A DNA stretch of 64,000 nucleotides from Bradyrhizobium viridifuturi (GCF_001238275.1 NZ_LGTB01000007.1:62001-126000); one strand, 5' to 3'. Counted from the stretch's first letter, positions 8,307 through 19,795 are shown. Notes: generated by a model not told the origin, from the sequence alone. Made by a program: numbers and translations.

Positions 8307-10147
8307 ATGAATGACGCTGGCGACCCCTCCCGACCGTCCGACGGCGCTGGCCAGAGCGGCTTCGATCTCGGCGGGGCGCCGGACGCCAACAAGCCGTACC
8401 GCGTCCTCGCCCGCAAATACCGCCCTTCCAGTTTCGAGGACCTGATCGGCCAGGAGGCCATGGTCCGCACCGTCTCGAACGCGTTCGAGACCGGGCGGAT
8501 ACCGCAGGCCTGGATCCTCACCGGTGTCCGTGGGGTCGGCAAGACCACCACCGCCCGCATCCTCGCCCGCGCCTTGAACTATGAGAAGCCGGACGGCTCG
8601 GTGAAGGGGCCGACCATCCACATGCCCGACCTCGGCGTGCACTGCCAGGCGATCATGGAAAGCCGGCACATGGACGTGCTGGAGATGGACGCCGCGTCCC
8701 ACACCGGCGTCGACGATGTCCGCCAGATCAATGACAGCGTGCGCTATGCGCCGGCGAGCGCGCGCTACAAGGTCTACATCATCGACGAAGTCCACATGCT
8801 GTCGACGGCGGCCTTCAACGCCTTCCTGAAGACGCTGGAGGAGCCGCCGGAGCACGCCAAGTTCGTGTTCGCCACCACCGAAATCCGCAAGGTTCCGATC
8901 ACGGTGCTGTCGCGCTGCCAGCGCTTCGACCTGCGCCGCGTCGAGGCCGACGTGCTGATGAAGCATCTCGGCAACATCGCGGCCAAGGAAGGCGTCGAAG
9001 TCGAGCCAGAGGCGCTCGGCATCATCGCCCGTGCGGCCGAAGGTTCGGTGCGCGATTCGCTGTCGCTGTTCGACCAGGCGATCGCGCATGCCGCGGGCAA
9101 TGTGAAGGCCGACGCGGTCCGGCAGATGCTCGGCCTTGCCGACCGCACCCGCGTGATCGACCTGTTCGATTCGCTGGCGCGTGGCGATATCGCCGCTGCC
9201 TTCGCCGAGTTTCGCGCGCAGTATGATGTCGGCGCTGATCCGGTCGTGGTGCTGTCCGATCTTGCCGAGTTCGTGAACTTCGTCACCCGCGTCAAGTTCG
9301 TGCCGGCGACCGCCGACAATGTCGCGTTCGGCGAGACTGAGCGGACGCGCGCGCGCGAATTCGCCGCCAAGCTGTCGACGCGGGTGCTGTCGCGGATGTG
9401 GCAGATGCTGCTCAAGGGCATTGCCGAGGTGCAGACCGCGACGCGCCCGGCGGCTGCCGCCGAGATGGTGCTGGTGCGGATCGCCTATGTCGCCGACCTG
9501 CCGACGCCGGATGAAGTGATCCGGATGATCGAGCAGAACGGCGGCGGCGCGGCGTCCGCGACATCAGGTTCCGCCGCATCGTCATCGCCACGCGGCGCGC
9601 CGGCTTCGGCGATATCGGCAATGCCGTCGGCGCCGGTGCGCGCACCGCAGGCTGGCCCGCGCGCCGATCTCGCTGCGCGTCCGCAGATGGCATCGCCGGT
9701 CGCCGATGCCGCGCCGGTGCTGCGGGTCACGAGCTTTCCGCAGCTGATCGCGCTCGCCGGCGAGAAGCGCGACATCATGACCAAGAGCGCGCTGGAGGCC
9801 GATGTGCGGCTGGTGCGCATCGAGGACGGCCAGCTCGAGATCGCACTCGAGCCGAAGGCGCAGCGCGCGCTCGTCACCGATCTGCGCGCAAGCTCGAATT
9901 GTGGACCGGGCGGCGCTGGACCGTGATCATTTCCAACGAGGCCGGCCAGCCGACGGTGCGTTCGCAGAACGAACAGGCGCGCAGCGAGCATCAGCGCGCG
10001 GCCGAGGCCGATCCGCGCGTGCAGGAGGTGCTGGCGCGCTTTCCGGGCACCAAGGTGGTCGAGGTCCGCCGTCTTGCCGCAGAGGTTCCGGTGGCGGATG
10101 CGACTGGCGAAGACCCGATTGAAACTTCCGACAGCGACGACGATTGA
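8307..10147 (+). CDS. dnaX: DNA polymerase III subunit gamma/tau, C-terminal frameshift
   Basis: Clamp-loader ATPase of the replicative polymerase. The Walker A loop is GVRGVGKTTTAR (about residue 74), the Walker B region is VYIIDEVHMLS, and sensor 1 is VFATTEIRKVP. The zinc module has only one of the usual cysteines (GVHCQAI). The tau-like C-terminal part carries a Pro/Ala/Ser linker and a final domain. The frame is broken near 9884: LVTDL should continue as ARKLELWTGRRWTVIIS, found in the next frame to the stop at 10147. One missing G (CTGGCG read as CTGCG) explains it. Without correction the product is 539 residues and loses about 85 C-terminal residues. No slippery heptamer is seen at the break. 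Confidence 0.9.
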
Positions 10148-10168
10148 TCTGATTACAGGAACGCACGC

Positions 10169-10489
10169 ATGGCTGATTTTCTCGGCATGATGAAGCAGGC
10201 AGCGCAGCTGCAATCCAAGATGCAGGAGATGCAGGAGCAACTCGGCAATGTCGAGGTCGAAGGCATTTCCGGCGGCGGCCTGGTCGCGGTGCGCATGACC
10301 GCGAAGATGGAAGTGAAGGGCGTCAAGATCGATCCGTCGCTGATGAAGGCGGAGGAGCGCGAGGTGCTCGAGGATCTCCTCGTCACCGCGCATGGCGATG
10401 CCCGCCGCAAGGCGGAGGCCGCGATGCAGGAGAAGATGGCGGCGCTGACCGGCGGACTCGGCCTGCCACCGGGACTTGGTCTCACCTAA
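10169..10489 (+). CDS. YbaB/EbfC family nucleoid-associated protein
   Basis: Small DNA-binding protein of 106 residues. Its helical N-terminus ([19 protein letters not shown]) and central strands ([15 protein letters not shown]) match the YbaB fold, and it ends in the usual flexible Gly/Pro/Leu tail. It sits between dnaX and recR, its normal genomic place. It stops at 10489 and recR begins at the next base, so the two are almost certainly one transcript and translationally linked. Its role is thought to be in nucleoid structure or recombination support. Confidence 0.93.
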   Translation: MADFLGMMKQAAQLQSKMQEMQEQLGNVEVEGISGGGLVAVRMTAKMEVKGVKIDPSLMKAEEREVLEDLLVTAHGDARRKAEAAMQEKMAALTGGLGLPPGLGLT

Positions 10490-11095
10490 ATGGCCGCAAG
10501 CGTCGCCGGCCCCGAGATTGAACGCCTGATCCAGTTGCTGGCGCGGCTGCCGGGCTTAGGTCCGCGTTCGGCGCGGCGCGCGGCGCTGCACCTGATCAAG
10601 AAGCGCGAAGCGCTGATGACACCGCTGACCGCGGCGTTGCAGGTCGCGATCGACAAGATCCAGGTCTGCAAGACCTGCGGAAACATCGATACACAAAATC
10701 CCTGCACGGTGTGCACCGATCCGCGCCGCGATCCCTCGATCATCGTGGTCGTCGCCGACGTCGCCGATCTCTGGGCGCTGGAACGCGCCAATGCGACCAA
10801 TGGCCGCTATCACGTGCTCGGCGCAACGCTGTCGCCGCTCGACGGCGTCGGTCCGCAGGATCTCACCATCGACCAGCTGGTGGCGCGCGCCCATGCGCCT
10901 GAGGTGACCGAGATCATTCTGGCGTTGAATGCGACCGTCGATGGCCAGACCACCGCGCATTACATCACCGACCTGTTGTCGGAGGCCAATGTGCGGGTGA
11001 CGCGGCTGGCGCATGGCGTACCGGTCGGCGGAGAGCTTGATTATCTCGACGAAGGTACGCTATCCGCAGCCATGCGGCAGCGTACGCTGTTCTAG
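10490..11095 (+). CDS. recR: Recombination mediator protein RecR
   Basis: Works with RecF and RecO to load RecA at gapped DNA. Domains in order: N-terminal helix-hairpin-helix ([19 protein letters not shown]), a C4 zinc finger ([16 protein letters not shown]), the Toprim domain ([15 protein letters not shown]) and a C-terminal Walker-like part ([20 protein letters not shown] type, here [16 protein letters not shown]). At 201 residues it is full length. Confidence 0.97.
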   Translation: MAASVAGPEIERLIQLLARLPGLGPRSARRAALHLIKKREALMTPLTAALQVAIDKIQVCKTCGNIDTQNPCTVCTDPRRDPSIIVVVADVADLWALERANATNGRYHVLGATLSPLDGVGPQDLTIDQLVARAHAPEVTEIILALNATVDGQTTAHYITDLLSEANVRVTRLAHGVPVGGELDYLDEGTLSAAMRQRTLF

Positions 11096-11241
11096 CAAGC
11101 GATCCAGGGCCGGACCCGGCTGATTTTGCCAAGCGATCCGTCACAAGTCGAAAAGATCGCGCCGAAACAAAATGATAGGGTGGATGACGATTCGAGGATG
11201 GTCATCCACGCTCTGACGAATCAAATACGGAACACCTGAAA

Positions 11242-11670
11242 ATGACAACACACCGATTCGGCGCACGGTTCGGCTTTGCGTTTTTGGCGGCGACCTTGGT
11301 CGCGCCGTGTGCGATCGCGCAACAGAGCGACGCGCCGCAGAAGCCCGGCAAGATGATCCATGCCGGCGACGTGCTGTCGGGGGAACTCGGCGTCATGAAG
11401 GTGCGCGATGCCAAGAATCGCGGCAAGCGCGTCGCGACCTACCAGATCACCAGCGAGCCGCGCCGCCTGCCGCCGCCGAACGGTCTGTGCAATCTCGAAA
11501 CCGGGCCGGAAACCTTCCAGCTGGTTCCGACCAACGACGCCCAGGCCGCGCAGCTCAAGAGCCTCTCCGGCAGGGCCATCTCGGTGAAGGTCGACGAGGT
11601 CGCCTGCGCCAAGGATGCCGGCGAGATGAGCGAAGCCATCGTCACCAAGTGGAGCGTGGTGGCGAAGTAG
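11242..11670 (+). CDS. Exported hypothetical protein
   Basis: 142 residues. An N-terminal signal peptide (hydrophobic FGFAFLAATLVAPCAIA, cleavage after AIA) points to the periplasm. The mature part starts QQSDAPQKPGKMIHAGD and contains two cysteines (NGLCNLE and EVACAKD) that could form a disulfide. I do not recognise the family. It stands alone between recR and the convergent ampG, with an R1 repeat just after its stop. Confidence 0.75.
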   Translation: MTTHRFGARFGFAFLAATLVAPCAIAQQSDAPQKPGKMIHAGDVLSGELGVMKVRDAKNRGKRVATYQITSEPRRLPPPNGLCNLETGPETFQLVPTNDAQAAQLKSLSGRAISVKVDEVACAKDAGEMSEAIVTKWSVVAK

Positions 11671-11698
11671 GTCTCATCGAATCGAGAACTATCCGCAT

Positions 11699-11821
11699 CG
11701 TCGTCCAGGCGAAAGCCAGGACCCATTACCCCAACTGTCGGTTATTGCGCGACGCTGCGGCCAGAATCCCTGTCACGACCAGGTGCGGTGGTTATGGGTC
11801 CTGGCTTTCGCCAGGACGACG
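11699..11821. repeat. Palindromic REP-like element, family R1, copy 2
   Basis: Same layout as the element at 2796: a hairpin end TCCAGGCGAAAGCCAGGACC, about 70 bp of unrelated-looking middle, and the complementary end GGTCCTGGCTTTCGCCAGGA. It sits between two convergent genes and may serve as a bidirectional terminator. Confidence 0.75.
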
Positions 11822-11830
11822 CGGGGAGAG

Positions 11831-13198
11831 CTAAACCCGCACCGGCCCCAGCTCATCAAAGTGCCCGCGCCGCTGCAGCCAGGCCAGCAGGATCAGGCTC
11901 GGGATCGCGACCAGCACGCAGATCACGAAGAACGTCTGCCAGCCGACCGCCTTGGCGACATAGCCCGCGCCCGATGACAGATAGGTGCGGCCGACTGCCG
12001 CGAGCGCAGTCAGCAGCGCGTACTGGGTCGCGGTGTGCAGCGGATTGCGGCACAGCGCCGACAGATAGGCGACGAAGATCACGGTGCCGATCGCGCTGGT
12101 GAAATTCTCCGCCGTGATCGCGAGCGCCAGCGCCCATTGATCGACACCGACATGGGCGAGCCAGGAGAACGACAGGTTGGCGACCGCCTGCAGCACGCCG
12201 CCGATCCAGAGGCTCTGCGCAAGCGAATAGCGCCGCGCCACGAAGCCGCCGGCAAAGCCGCCGATCAGGGTCGCGGCAAGGCCGACGCCTTTCACGATCG
12301 CCGCGTAGTCGACCTTGGAAAAGCCGATGTCGATCACGAACGGCGCGGTCATGGTGCCCGAGAACGCGTCGGTGAATTTGAACAGCACCACGAAGGCGAG
12401 CGCCGCGAAGGCATCCTTGCGGCTGAGGAACTCGGAGAACGCGCCGAGCGCCGCGTGCAGCACGCGCTCGGCGGCGTTCTGCGCATGCGTGGCGGCCTCC
12501 GCGCCTTTCGATTGGGCGGGCTCGGTCGCGGCAAGCGCGGTAACGATGCCGATCACGACCAGCGCGGCCATCACCACATAGCCCCACATCCACGCCGACG
12601 GGCGCGCGAGCCCGGCGGATTCGAAGCCGCTGACGATGAACAGCGCGCCGGCGGTCGAGACCAGCATGCCGACCCGATAGGCCGCGACATAGGACGCCAT
12701 GCCGGCGGCCTGCTCGCTCTCGGGCAGGCTCTCGACGCGGAAAGCATCGACCACGATGTCCTGCGTCGACGACGCCGTTGCGACCAGCAGCGCGGCGAAG
12801 GCCGCAAACCATGGCGACCGCGCCGGATCGGCCACCGCCAGCACCAGGATCGTCGCGATCAGCACCAGCTGCGAGAGCAGCAGCCAGCCACGGCGGCGTC
12901 CGAAAACCTGCGTGAACAGCGGCACATGCAGCGCATCGACCAGCGGCGCCCAGAGGAATTTCAGCGTGTAGGGCGTGCCGATCAGGGCCAGCAGCCCGAT
13001 GGTGCCGAGATCGACCCCGGCCTCCTTCATCCATACCTGCAGCGTCGAACCCGACAGCGCCAGCGGCAGCCCCGAGGAGAAGCCGAGCAGCAGCACGATC
13101 AGCACCCGCGGCTGCAAGTACACGGCGAAGCTGTCGCGCCAGGAGGTGGCGGCGGAGGGCTTTTTCGGCTGGGGCGCGGTTGCTTCGGGCGCGATCAT
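11831..13198 (-). CDS. ampG: AmpG-like muropeptide permease (MFS)
   Basis: Inner-membrane major facilitator that imports anhydro-muropeptides for cell-wall recycling. About 12 membrane segments follow a 25-residue Pro/Ala-rich cytoplasmic start. Family landmarks are GFSSGLPLALSGSTLQVW in segment 1, then TPYTLKFLWAPLVDAL, and DIVVDAFRVE in the loop before the second third. Length 455 is typical. It is followed on the same strand by no close gene and preceded by rmuC, separated by a strong hairpin. Import of cell-wall fragments usually influences beta-lactamase induction, but no such gene is nearby. Confidence 0.88.
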   Translation of the reverse strand: MIAPEATAPQPKKPSAATSWRDSFAVYLQPRVLIVLLLGFSSGLPLALSGSTLQVWMKEAGVDLGTIGLLALIGTPYTLKFLWAPLVDALHVPLFTQVFGRRRGWLLLSQLVLIATILVLAVADPARSPWFAAFAALLVATASSTQDIVVDAFRVESLPESEQAAGMASYVAAYRVGMLVSTAGALFIVSGFESAGLARPSAWMWGYVVMAALVVIGIVTALAATEPAQSKGAEAATHAQNAAERVLHAALGAFSEFLSRKDAFAALAFVVLFKFTDAFSGTMTAPFVIDIGFSKVDYAAIVKGVGLAATLIGGFAGGFVARRYSLAQSLWIGGVLQAVANLSFSWLAHVGVDQWALALAITAENFTSAIGTVIFVAYLSALCRNPLHTATQYALLTALAAVGRTYLSSGAGYVAKAVGWQTFFVICVLVAIPSLILLAWLQRRGHFDELGPVRV

Positions 13199-13231
13199 GC
13201 CCTCCTGTTAGCAGATTCGAGCCGCAAAGAC

Positions 13232-13265
13232 GGTGTCATCCCCGGTCAAGCCGGGCGATGACACC
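13232..13265. terminator. Strong hairpin between rmuC and ampG
   Basis: GGTGTCATC and GATGACACC form a perfect 9-bp outer stem, and CCCGG/CCGGG pair inside around a TCAAG loop. It lies 26 bases after the rmuC stop, upstream of ampG. No long T-run follows, so it may be a terminator or an mRNA-stabilising element. It shares sequence with the right end of the R2 repeat at 2949-3051. Confidence 0.6.
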
Positions 13266-13290
13266 GACTAGGAGGTGAGATCAGTGCCAA

Positions 13291-14499
13291 CTACTCCCCC
13301 GCCTGCAGCTTGCGCGGGGCGGGGAACAGGTCGGTCGCGCTGGGCTTGACGAAGCGCGGCACCTCGATCGGGGTCTCGGACTTGCTGAAGTCGAGCTCCT
13401 CGATGCGGCCGGCGCGCTTCTCGATCTTGTCGGCGGAGATCAGGATCTGCCTGACGTCCTCGTTGACCTGGCCGAAATGGGTCTGCAGCTTGAGCACGCG
13501 CTCGCGCAGGCGGCCGAGGTCATCGCCGAGGTGCATCACCTCGTTGCGGATCTGGTCGGCGGCGTCGCGGATGCGGGCGTCCTTCAGGATCTGCTGCATC
13601 ACCTGGATCGCCAGCATCAGCAGCGACGGCGACACCAGCACGACGCGGGCGCGATAGGCCTTCTGGATCACGTCGTCGAAGCCGTCATGGATTTCGGCAT
13701 AGACCGATTCCGACGGCACGAACATCAACGCGGTGTCCTGGGTCTCGCCCGGGATCAGGTACTTCTCCGCGATGTCGCTGACATGCTTCAGCACGTCTGC
13801 GCGCAGCCGCTGGCTGGCGAATTTGCGCTCCTCGTCACTGCGCGCGTCGTGCAGCGCGGTCATCGCCTCCAGCGGAAACTTCGCGTCGATGCAGAGCGGG
13901 CGCTGGTCGGGCAGGAACACGACACAGTCCGGCCGCTTGCCCGATGTCAGCGTATACTGGAACTCGAACGAGCCCTTCGGCATGCCGTCCTGGACGATCG
14001 CCTCCATCCGCGCCTGGCCGAAGGCGCCACGCGACTGCTTGTTGGCGAGCACGTCGCGCAGTGTCGTCACCTGGGTGGTGAGCTCGTTGAGGTTCTTGTG
14101 GGCGTGATCGATGATGCCGAGCCGCTCGTGCAGCGCGCGCAGCGAATCCATCGTGTTGCGGGTCGATTGTTCCATCGACTGGCCGACCCGGTGGGTCACC
14201 GAATCCAGCCGCTCGTTGACGGCACGGGCCATCTCGGCCTGGCGGCCGGCCAGCGCCAGCGCCATCGCGTCGACCCGTCCGGAGGATTCGCTCTGGGCCC
14301 GCAGCATGTCGGCAAGCCGCTCCTCCAACTCGTCGGCGCGAATGGCCTGGGCCATCGCGAGTTCCGCGCCGCGCCGGCTTCCGCGCGCGATCACCACGGC
14401 GATGGCGAACAGCAGGACCAGCGCCAGCGCGCCGAGGCCGATCAAGGCGTCCGAGACGCGGACCGGGAGGTCGCCAATCGTGAGCAGAATCTCGTTCAT
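13291..14499 (-). CDS. rmuC: DNA recombination protein RmuC homologue
   Basis: One N-terminal membrane segment (ALIGLGALALVLLFAIAVVIA), a long coiled coil (about residues 45-170), then the conserved RmuC nuclease-like domain. That domain includes KRPDCVVFLP, the LCIDAKFPLEA motif with the PD-(D/E)xK-like Asp and Lys, and ALMFVPSESVYAE. RmuC limits DNA inversions at short inverted repeats, which are plentiful in this window. The start at 14499 (MNEILLTIG) is preferred to one 21 codons upstream. Length about 402. Confidence 0.9.
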   Translation of the reverse strand: MNEILLTIGDLPVRVSDALIGLGALALVLLFAIAVVIARGSRRGAELAMAQAIRADELEERLADMLRAQSESSGRVDAMALALAGRQAEMARAVNERLDSVTHRVGQSMEQSTRNTMDSLRALHERLGIIDHAHKNLNELTTQVTTLRDVLANKQSRGAFGQARMEAIVQDGMPKGSFEFQYTLTSGKRPDCVVFLPDQRPLCIDAKFPLEAMTALHDARSDEERKFASQRLRADVLKHVSDIAEKYLIPGETQDTALMFVPSESVYAEIHDGFDDVIQKAYRARVVLVSPSLLMLAIQVMQQILKDARIRDAADQIRNEVMHLGDDLGRLRERVLKLQTHFGQVNEDVRQILISADKIEKRAGRIEELDFSKSETPIEVPRFVKPSATDLFPAPRKLQAGE

Positions 14500-14669
14500 G
14501 CCGGTCCTTGTAGCCGATTCGGCGTCGCCATCGAACGAAAAGGGAACGGTTATAGTAAACACTCCCTTAAATTCCTTGGTTAACGTCGCGTGAAGAAACG
14601 TGGTTAAGGCCGCCTTAACAGGTTCCTGAGCGCATTGACCGCATCAGGCCCGCAGCTTAAATCGCCGCC

Positions 14670-15197
14670 ATGGCATTAAGAGAAATCATCATCCTGCCGG
14701 ACAAGCAGTTGCGGCTGGTGTCGAAACCGATCGAGAAGGTGACGCCGGAGATCCGCAAGCTCGCCGACGACATGCTCGAGACCATGTATGACGCGCCCGG
14801 CATCGGGCTCGCGGCGATCCAGGTCGCGCAGCCGCTGCGGCTGATCACCATGGATCTCGCCAAGCGCGACGAGAACGGCGAGACCACGCCGCAGCCGCGG
14901 GTGTTCATCAATCCGGAGATCATCTCGCATTCGGAGGAGCTGTCGGTCTACGAGGAGGGCTGCCTGTCGATCCCCGAATATTACGAGGAGGTCGAGCGTC
15001 CGGCGCGGGTGCGCCTGCGCTTCATAGACCTCGACGGCAAGCTGCATGAGGAGGATGCCGAGGGGCTCTACGCCACCTGCATCCAGCACGAGATCGACCA
15101 TCTCAACGGCGTGCTGTTCGTGGACTATCTGTCGAAGCTGAAGCGCGACCGCGTGTTCAAGAAATTCGAGAAAGCCGCCAAGCGCGCGGCGGAGTAG
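14670..15197 (+). CDS. def: Peptide deformylase
   Basis: Removes the formyl group from the N-terminal methionine of new proteins. All three active-site motifs are present: GIGLAAIQV (motif 1), EGCLSIPE (motif 2, the Cys metal ligand) and QHEIDHLNG (motif 3, two His ligands and the catalytic Glu). The 175-residue length is normal. It begins an operon with fmt, 21 bases downstream, and truA. Confidence 0.97.
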   Translation: MALREIIILPDKQLRLVSKPIEKVTPEIRKLADDMLETMYDAPGIGLAAIQVAQPLRLITMDLAKRDENGETTPQPRVFINPEIISHSEELSVYEEGCLSIPEYYEEVERPARVRLRFIDLDGKLHEEDAEGLYATCIQHEIDHLNGVLFVDYLSKLKRDRVFKKFEKAAKRAAE

Positions 15198-15218
15198 CGG
15201 CCCGATCGAGCCTGTCTC

Positions 15219-16154
15219 ATGCCTCTCCGTTTGATCTTCATGGGCACGCCGGATTTCGCGGTGCCGACGTTGCTGGAGCTCGTGGCCCATGGCCACGAGG
15301 TCGTGGCCGTCTACACCCGCGCGCCGAAGCCCGGCGGGCGGCGCGGCCTGCAATTGCAGCCGACGCCGGTCGAGCAGGAGGCGCGCCGCCTCGGCATTCC
15401 GGTACTCACGCCGAAGACGCTCAGGACGCCGGAGGCGCTCGAGGAGTTTCGCGCCCATGATGCGGATGCCGCCGTCGTCGTCGCCTACGGCATGATCCTG
15501 CCGCAGGCCATCCTCGATGCGCCCAGGCTCGGCTGCTTCAACCTGCACGCCTCGCTCTTGCCGCGCTGGCGCGGTGCCGCGCCGATCAACCGCGCCATCA
15601 TGGCGGGTGATGCCGAGAGCGGCGTGATGGTCATGAAGATGGATGTCGGGCTCGACACCGGCGACGTCGCGATGGCCGAGCGGCTGCCGATCACGGACAG
15701 CATGACGGCATCCGACCTGCACGATGCGCTGGCGCCGCTCGGCGCCGATCTGATGGTGCGCGCGATGGGCGGGCTCGAGCGCGGCGGGTTGCAGCTGACC
15801 AAGCAGAGCGAGGACGGCGTCACCTACGCCGCCAAGATCGAGAAGGCCGAGGCGCGGATCGACTGGAAGCAGCCGTCGCGCGCGGTGTTGCGGCACATTC
15901 ACGGGCTGTCGCCGTTCCCCGGCGCCTGGTGCGAACTGACAGGTGAAGGCGAGCCGGTACGGCTGAAGATCCTGCGCTGCGAGCTCGCCAAGGGTTCGGG
16001 CCAGCCGGGCGATGTGCTGGACGACAATTTCGCGATCGCCTGCGGCGACGGCGCGGTCCGGATCCTCGAATTGCAGCGCGCCGGCAAGACGCCGACGAAG
16101 GCGGCGGACTTCTTGCGCGGCACGCCGCTGAAGCCGCCCGCGCGGCTCGGCTGA
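15219..16154 (+). CDS. fmt: Methionyl-tRNA formyltransferase
   Basis: Formylates initiator Met-tRNA using 10-formyl-tetrahydrofolate. Landmarks: the N-terminal [13 protein letters not shown], the folate-site signature [20 protein letters not shown] and the catalytic Asp within DVGLDTGDV. The C-terminal OB-fold-like domain begins near residue 205. Length 311 is full. The stop TGA shares its A with the ATG of truA, so the two are translationally coupled. Pairing with def, whose product removes the same formyl group, is classical. Confidence 0.97.
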   Translation: MPLRLIFMGTPDFAVPTLLELVAHGHEVVAVYTRAPKPGGRRGLQLQPTPVEQEARRLGIPVLTPKTLRTPEALEEFRAHDADAAVVVAYGMILPQAILDAPRLGCFNLHASLLPRWRGAAPINRAIMAGDAESGVMVMKMDVGLDTGDVAMAERLPITDSMTASDLHDALAPLGADLMVRAMGGLERGGLQLTKQSEDGVTYAAKIEKAEARIDWKQPSRAVLRHIHGLSPFPGAWCELTGEGEPVRLKILRCELAKGSGQPGDVLDDNFAIACGDGAVRILELQRAGKTPTKAADFLRGTPLKPPARLG

Positions 16155-16891
16155 TGCCCCGCTACAAGCTCATCATCGAATATGACGGCACGCCGTTCTC
16201 CGGCTGGCAGATCCAGGACACCGCGCCGACCGTGCAGGGCGCGCTGGAGGCAGCGGTCAAGGCGATCTGCGGCGAGGATGTGCGCGTCCACGGCGCGGGG
16301 CGTACCGACGCCGGCGTGCATGCGCGCGGCCAGGTCGCGCATTGCGACATCGCCAAGCACTTTCCGCCGGGCCGTTTCCGCGACGGGCTGAACGCGCATC
16401 TGCGGCCTAATCCGATCGCGGTGCACGCGGCCGATATCGTGCCCGACGATTTCGAGGCGCGCTTCTCGGCGACCAAGCGGCACTATCTCTATCGCATCAC
16501 CAACACCCGCGCGAACCTCGCGCTCGACATCGGCCGGGTCTGGCGGGTGCCGCGCGCGCTCGATGCTGATGCGATGCACGCCGCCGCACAGCGCCTGCTC
16601 GGCAAGCACGACTTCACCACCTTCCGCGACACCGAGTGCCAGGCCAGATCACCGGAGAAGACGCTCGACCAGCTCGACGTCACGCGCGAGGGCAGTGCCA
16701 TCAACATCGTGACGTCGGCGCGCTCGTTCCTGCACAGCCAGGTGCGCTCGATGGTGGGATCGCTGGTCTGGGTCGGCGAAGGCCGCTGGAGCGCGGACGA
16801 TCTTTTTGGCGCGCTGGCCGCCCGCAACCGCGCCGCCTGCGGCCCCGTCGCGCCGCCGGACGGGCTCTATTTGATGCGGGTGGATTACTAG
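16154..16891 (+). CDS. truA: tRNA pseudouridine(38-40) synthase TruA
   Basis: Isomerises uridines 38-40 in the anticodon stem-loop of tRNAs. The start [16 protein letters not shown] and the catalytic block [17 protein letters not shown] (with the catalytic Asp) are present, as is the C-terminal [11 protein letters not shown]. Length 245 is normal. It is the last gene of the def-fmt-truA operon; the hairpin repeat at 16913-16988 follows. Confidence 0.97.
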   Translation: MPRYKLIIEYDGTPFSGWQIQDTAPTVQGALEAAVKAICGEDVRVHGAGRTDAGVHARGQVAHCDIAKHFPPGRFRDGLNAHLRPNPIAVHAADIVPDDFEARFSATKRHYLYRITNTRANLALDIGRVWRVPRALDADAMHAAAQRLLGKHDFTTFRDTECQARSPEKTLDQLDVTREGSAINIVTSARSFLHSQVRSMVGSLVWVGEGRWSADDLFGALAARNRAACGPVAPPDGLYLMRVDY

Positions 16892-16912
16892 ACGGCGCGA
16901 ATGATCCCGTAG

Positions 16913-16988
16913 GATGGGTAGAGCGAAGCGAAACCCATCATGTGCGCCGCGGATCCGAAGTGACGGGTTTCGCTTCGCTCTACCCAGC
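16913..16988. repeat. Inverted repeat between truA and dapE
   Basis: TGGGTAGAGCGAAGCGAAAC and, about 50 bases on, a nearly perfect complement ending in TCGCTCTACCCA form a hairpin of more than 20 bp. It lies between two convergent genes. The sequence is of a dispersed type common in Bradyrhizobium, and it may act as a two-way terminator. Confidence 0.7.
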
Positions 16989-17085
16989 GGACGGACTGCA
17001 TCTGGTATGGGCGGATTGCCGGTGACCCCAATCCCTACTGTGCATGGGGTTGTTTTCGATATTTGTGTCCAGCCAAGCGGCCGGA

Positions 17086-18240
17086 TCAGGCAAAATACCG
17101 CTCCAGCACGCCTCGATATATCCGCGTCAGCTTCTCGAGGTCAGCCACCGGCGTGCGCTCGTCGATCTGGTGCATGGTCTGCCCCACCAGGCCGAACTCG
17201 ATGACAGGGCAATAGCTGGAGATGAAGCGCGCGTCCGAGGTGCCGCCCGAGGTCGAGAGCTCCGGCTTGCGGCCGGTGACCTCCTCGATCGCGGCGACCG
17301 CGAGGTCGGTGAACGGGCCGGGCTGGGTGACGAACACGTTCGAGTTCGACGGCTGCCAGTCGATATGGGCGCGGATGCGGTTGCCGCAGGCCTTCGCCAA
17401 GCGTTCGTCGACTAGCTGCCGCAGGCTCTCCTGGGTGTGATTGTCGTTGTAGCGGATGTTGAACTTGGCGCGCGCCTGGCCGGGGATCACGTTGCTCGCG
17501 GTGTTGCCGACATCGACGGTGGTGAATTCGAGGTTGCTGGCCTGGAATTGCGCGCTGCCGTGATCGAGCGGCTCATCGCTCAGCGCCACGATCAGCCGCG
17601 AGATATCCGGCACCGGGTTCGAGGCGCGGTGCGGATAGGCGACGTGGCCCTGCACGCCGTCGACCACCAGCGTGCCGGATTGCGAGCCGCGCCGGCCGAT
17701 CTTGATCATGTCGCCGAGCACCTCGACATTCGAGGGTTCGCCGAGCACGCAATGGTCGAACTTTTCGCCGCGCTCGGCGCACCATTTCAGCAGCTTGACG
17801 GTGCCGTTGATCGAGACGTCTTCCTCGTCGCCGGTGATCAGGAAGGAGATCGAGCCGTTTGCTTTGCCGCCATGGTCTTGCAGATATTGCAGCACCGCGG
17901 CGACGCTGCAGGCGATGCCGCCCTTCATGTCGACGGCGCCGCGGCCATAGAGATAACCGTCTTTCACCTCGCCGGAGAATGCGCCGAGCGTCCATGCCGC
18001 TTCATCACCGGGCGGCACCACGTCGGTGTGGCCGGCAAAGGTGATATGCGGCGAGGAAGTGCCGATGCGGGCATAGAGGTTGTCGATATCGGCGGTGCCG
18101 GGCTCGGAGAACGTCACGCGGTGGACGTCGAAGCCTGCGGTTTTCAGCAAATTTTCGAGAACGCCGAGCGCGCCGGCATCGGCCGGCGTGACGGAAGGGC
18201 AGCGAACCAGATCGCGGGTAATCGAGACGGCATCATTCAT
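17086..18240 (-). CDS. dapE: Succinyl-diaminopimelate desuccinylase
   Basis: Zinc enzyme of lysine and meso-diaminopimelate synthesis that releases succinate from N-succinyl-LL-DAP. The M20 peptidase motifs are present: [23 protein letters not shown] (bridging Asp), ITGDEED (catalytic Glu) and the C-terminal zinc His within [12 protein letters not shown]. At 384 residues it is full length. It lies downstream of dapD with a DUF805 gene between, so the two DAP-pathway genes are co-oriented and possibly co-transcribed. Confidence 0.95.
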   Translation of the reverse strand: MNDAVSITRDLVRCPSVTPADAGALGVLENLLKTAGFDVHRVTFSEPGTADIDNLYARIGTSSPHITFAGHTDVVPPGDEAAWTLGAFSGEVKDGYLYGRGAVDMKGGIACSVAAVLQYLQDHGGKANGSISFLITGDEEDVSINGTVKLLKWCAERGEKFDHCVLGEPSNVEVLGDMIKIGRRGSQSGTLVVDGVQGHVAYPHRASNPVPDISRLIVALSDEPLDHGSAQFQASNLEFTTVDVGNTASNVIPGQARAKFNIRYNDNHTQESLRQLVDERLAKACGNRIRAHIDWQPSNSNVFVTQPGPFTDLAVAAIEEVTGRKPELSTSGGTSDARFISSYCPVIEFGLVGQTMHQIDERTPVADLEKLTRIYRGVLERYFA

Positions 18241-18257
18241 GCGCCTCGCTTAACACG

Positions 18258-18878
18258 TCACACCGCGGGTGGACCAGCTTTGTGCGGCACGATATCGAGC
18301 TCGCTCTGCTGATCCCAGCCCTGCGTGGAGCGCGACCCGCTGCCGTGGCCGCCGCCGCGGCTCACATGGGTTTTTCCCAGCGGATTGGGACCGTAGCGGT
18401 TGGGGTAACTTGTGCCGCGCAGGAAGGCGAGCTCGATGAAGCCCCAGAAATAGAGCACGAACACGATCGTGCCCGCGGCCATCATCACATAAGACTCGTC
18501 GGGAAGCCGACCTCCGAACTGGCTCATGAGACCCGGGATCGCGAAGTACGGGACCATCCACCAGCCGCTCTTGTCCCGGTCGTGCAGGCGCTTTATCGCG
18601 ACCGCGATATAGACCCAGACGAACAAGAACGTTCCGCAGGCCTTGACCAGCAGGGTCGGCAATCCGGCCCATGTCAGTGATTTATAGCTGTCGGGGTCGA
18701 AGGCCCGGAAGATATCGTCGATGTTGAAGCCAAACGAGCCGGTCTTGCCGCCGAGGCCGGCCAGGACCACGAGCGCGGCCAGGAACATCATCCAGCAGAC
18801 GATGATCAGCGTACCGAGCCAGAACTTGGCCCGGTTGACGCGGCCCTTGAAGCCGAACAGGTAATTGGCCCAGTCCAT
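18258..18878 (-). CDS. DUF805 membrane protein
   Basis: 206 residues starting MDWANYLFGFKGRVNRAKFW, the characteristic DUF805 opening (short amphipathic stretch, then GRxxRxxFW). Four hydrophobic segments follow, with AIKRLHDRDKSGWW in the loop, another family mark. The C-terminus is hydrophilic and Gly/Ser-rich. No function is known. It sits between dapD and dapE, 17 bases before dapE. Confidence 0.88.
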   Translation of the reverse strand: MDWANYLFGFKGRVNRAKFWLGTLIIVCWMMFLAALVVLAGLGGKTGSFGFNIDDIFRAFDPDSYKSLTWAGLPTLLVKACGTFLFVWVYIAVAIKRLHDRDKSGWWMVPYFAIPGLMSQFGGRLPDESYVMMAAGTIVFVLYFWGFIELAFLRGTSYPNRYGPNPLGKTHVSRGGGHGSGSRSTQGWDQQSELDIVPHKAGPPAV

Positions 18879-18949
18879 GAAAAAACTCCGGGCGGCGGCA
18901 ATGTTTCGCGGCCCGGAGTTTTGTCGGCGTCAGGTCGAGATTGGTTCGA

Positions 18950-19795
<846 letters not shown>

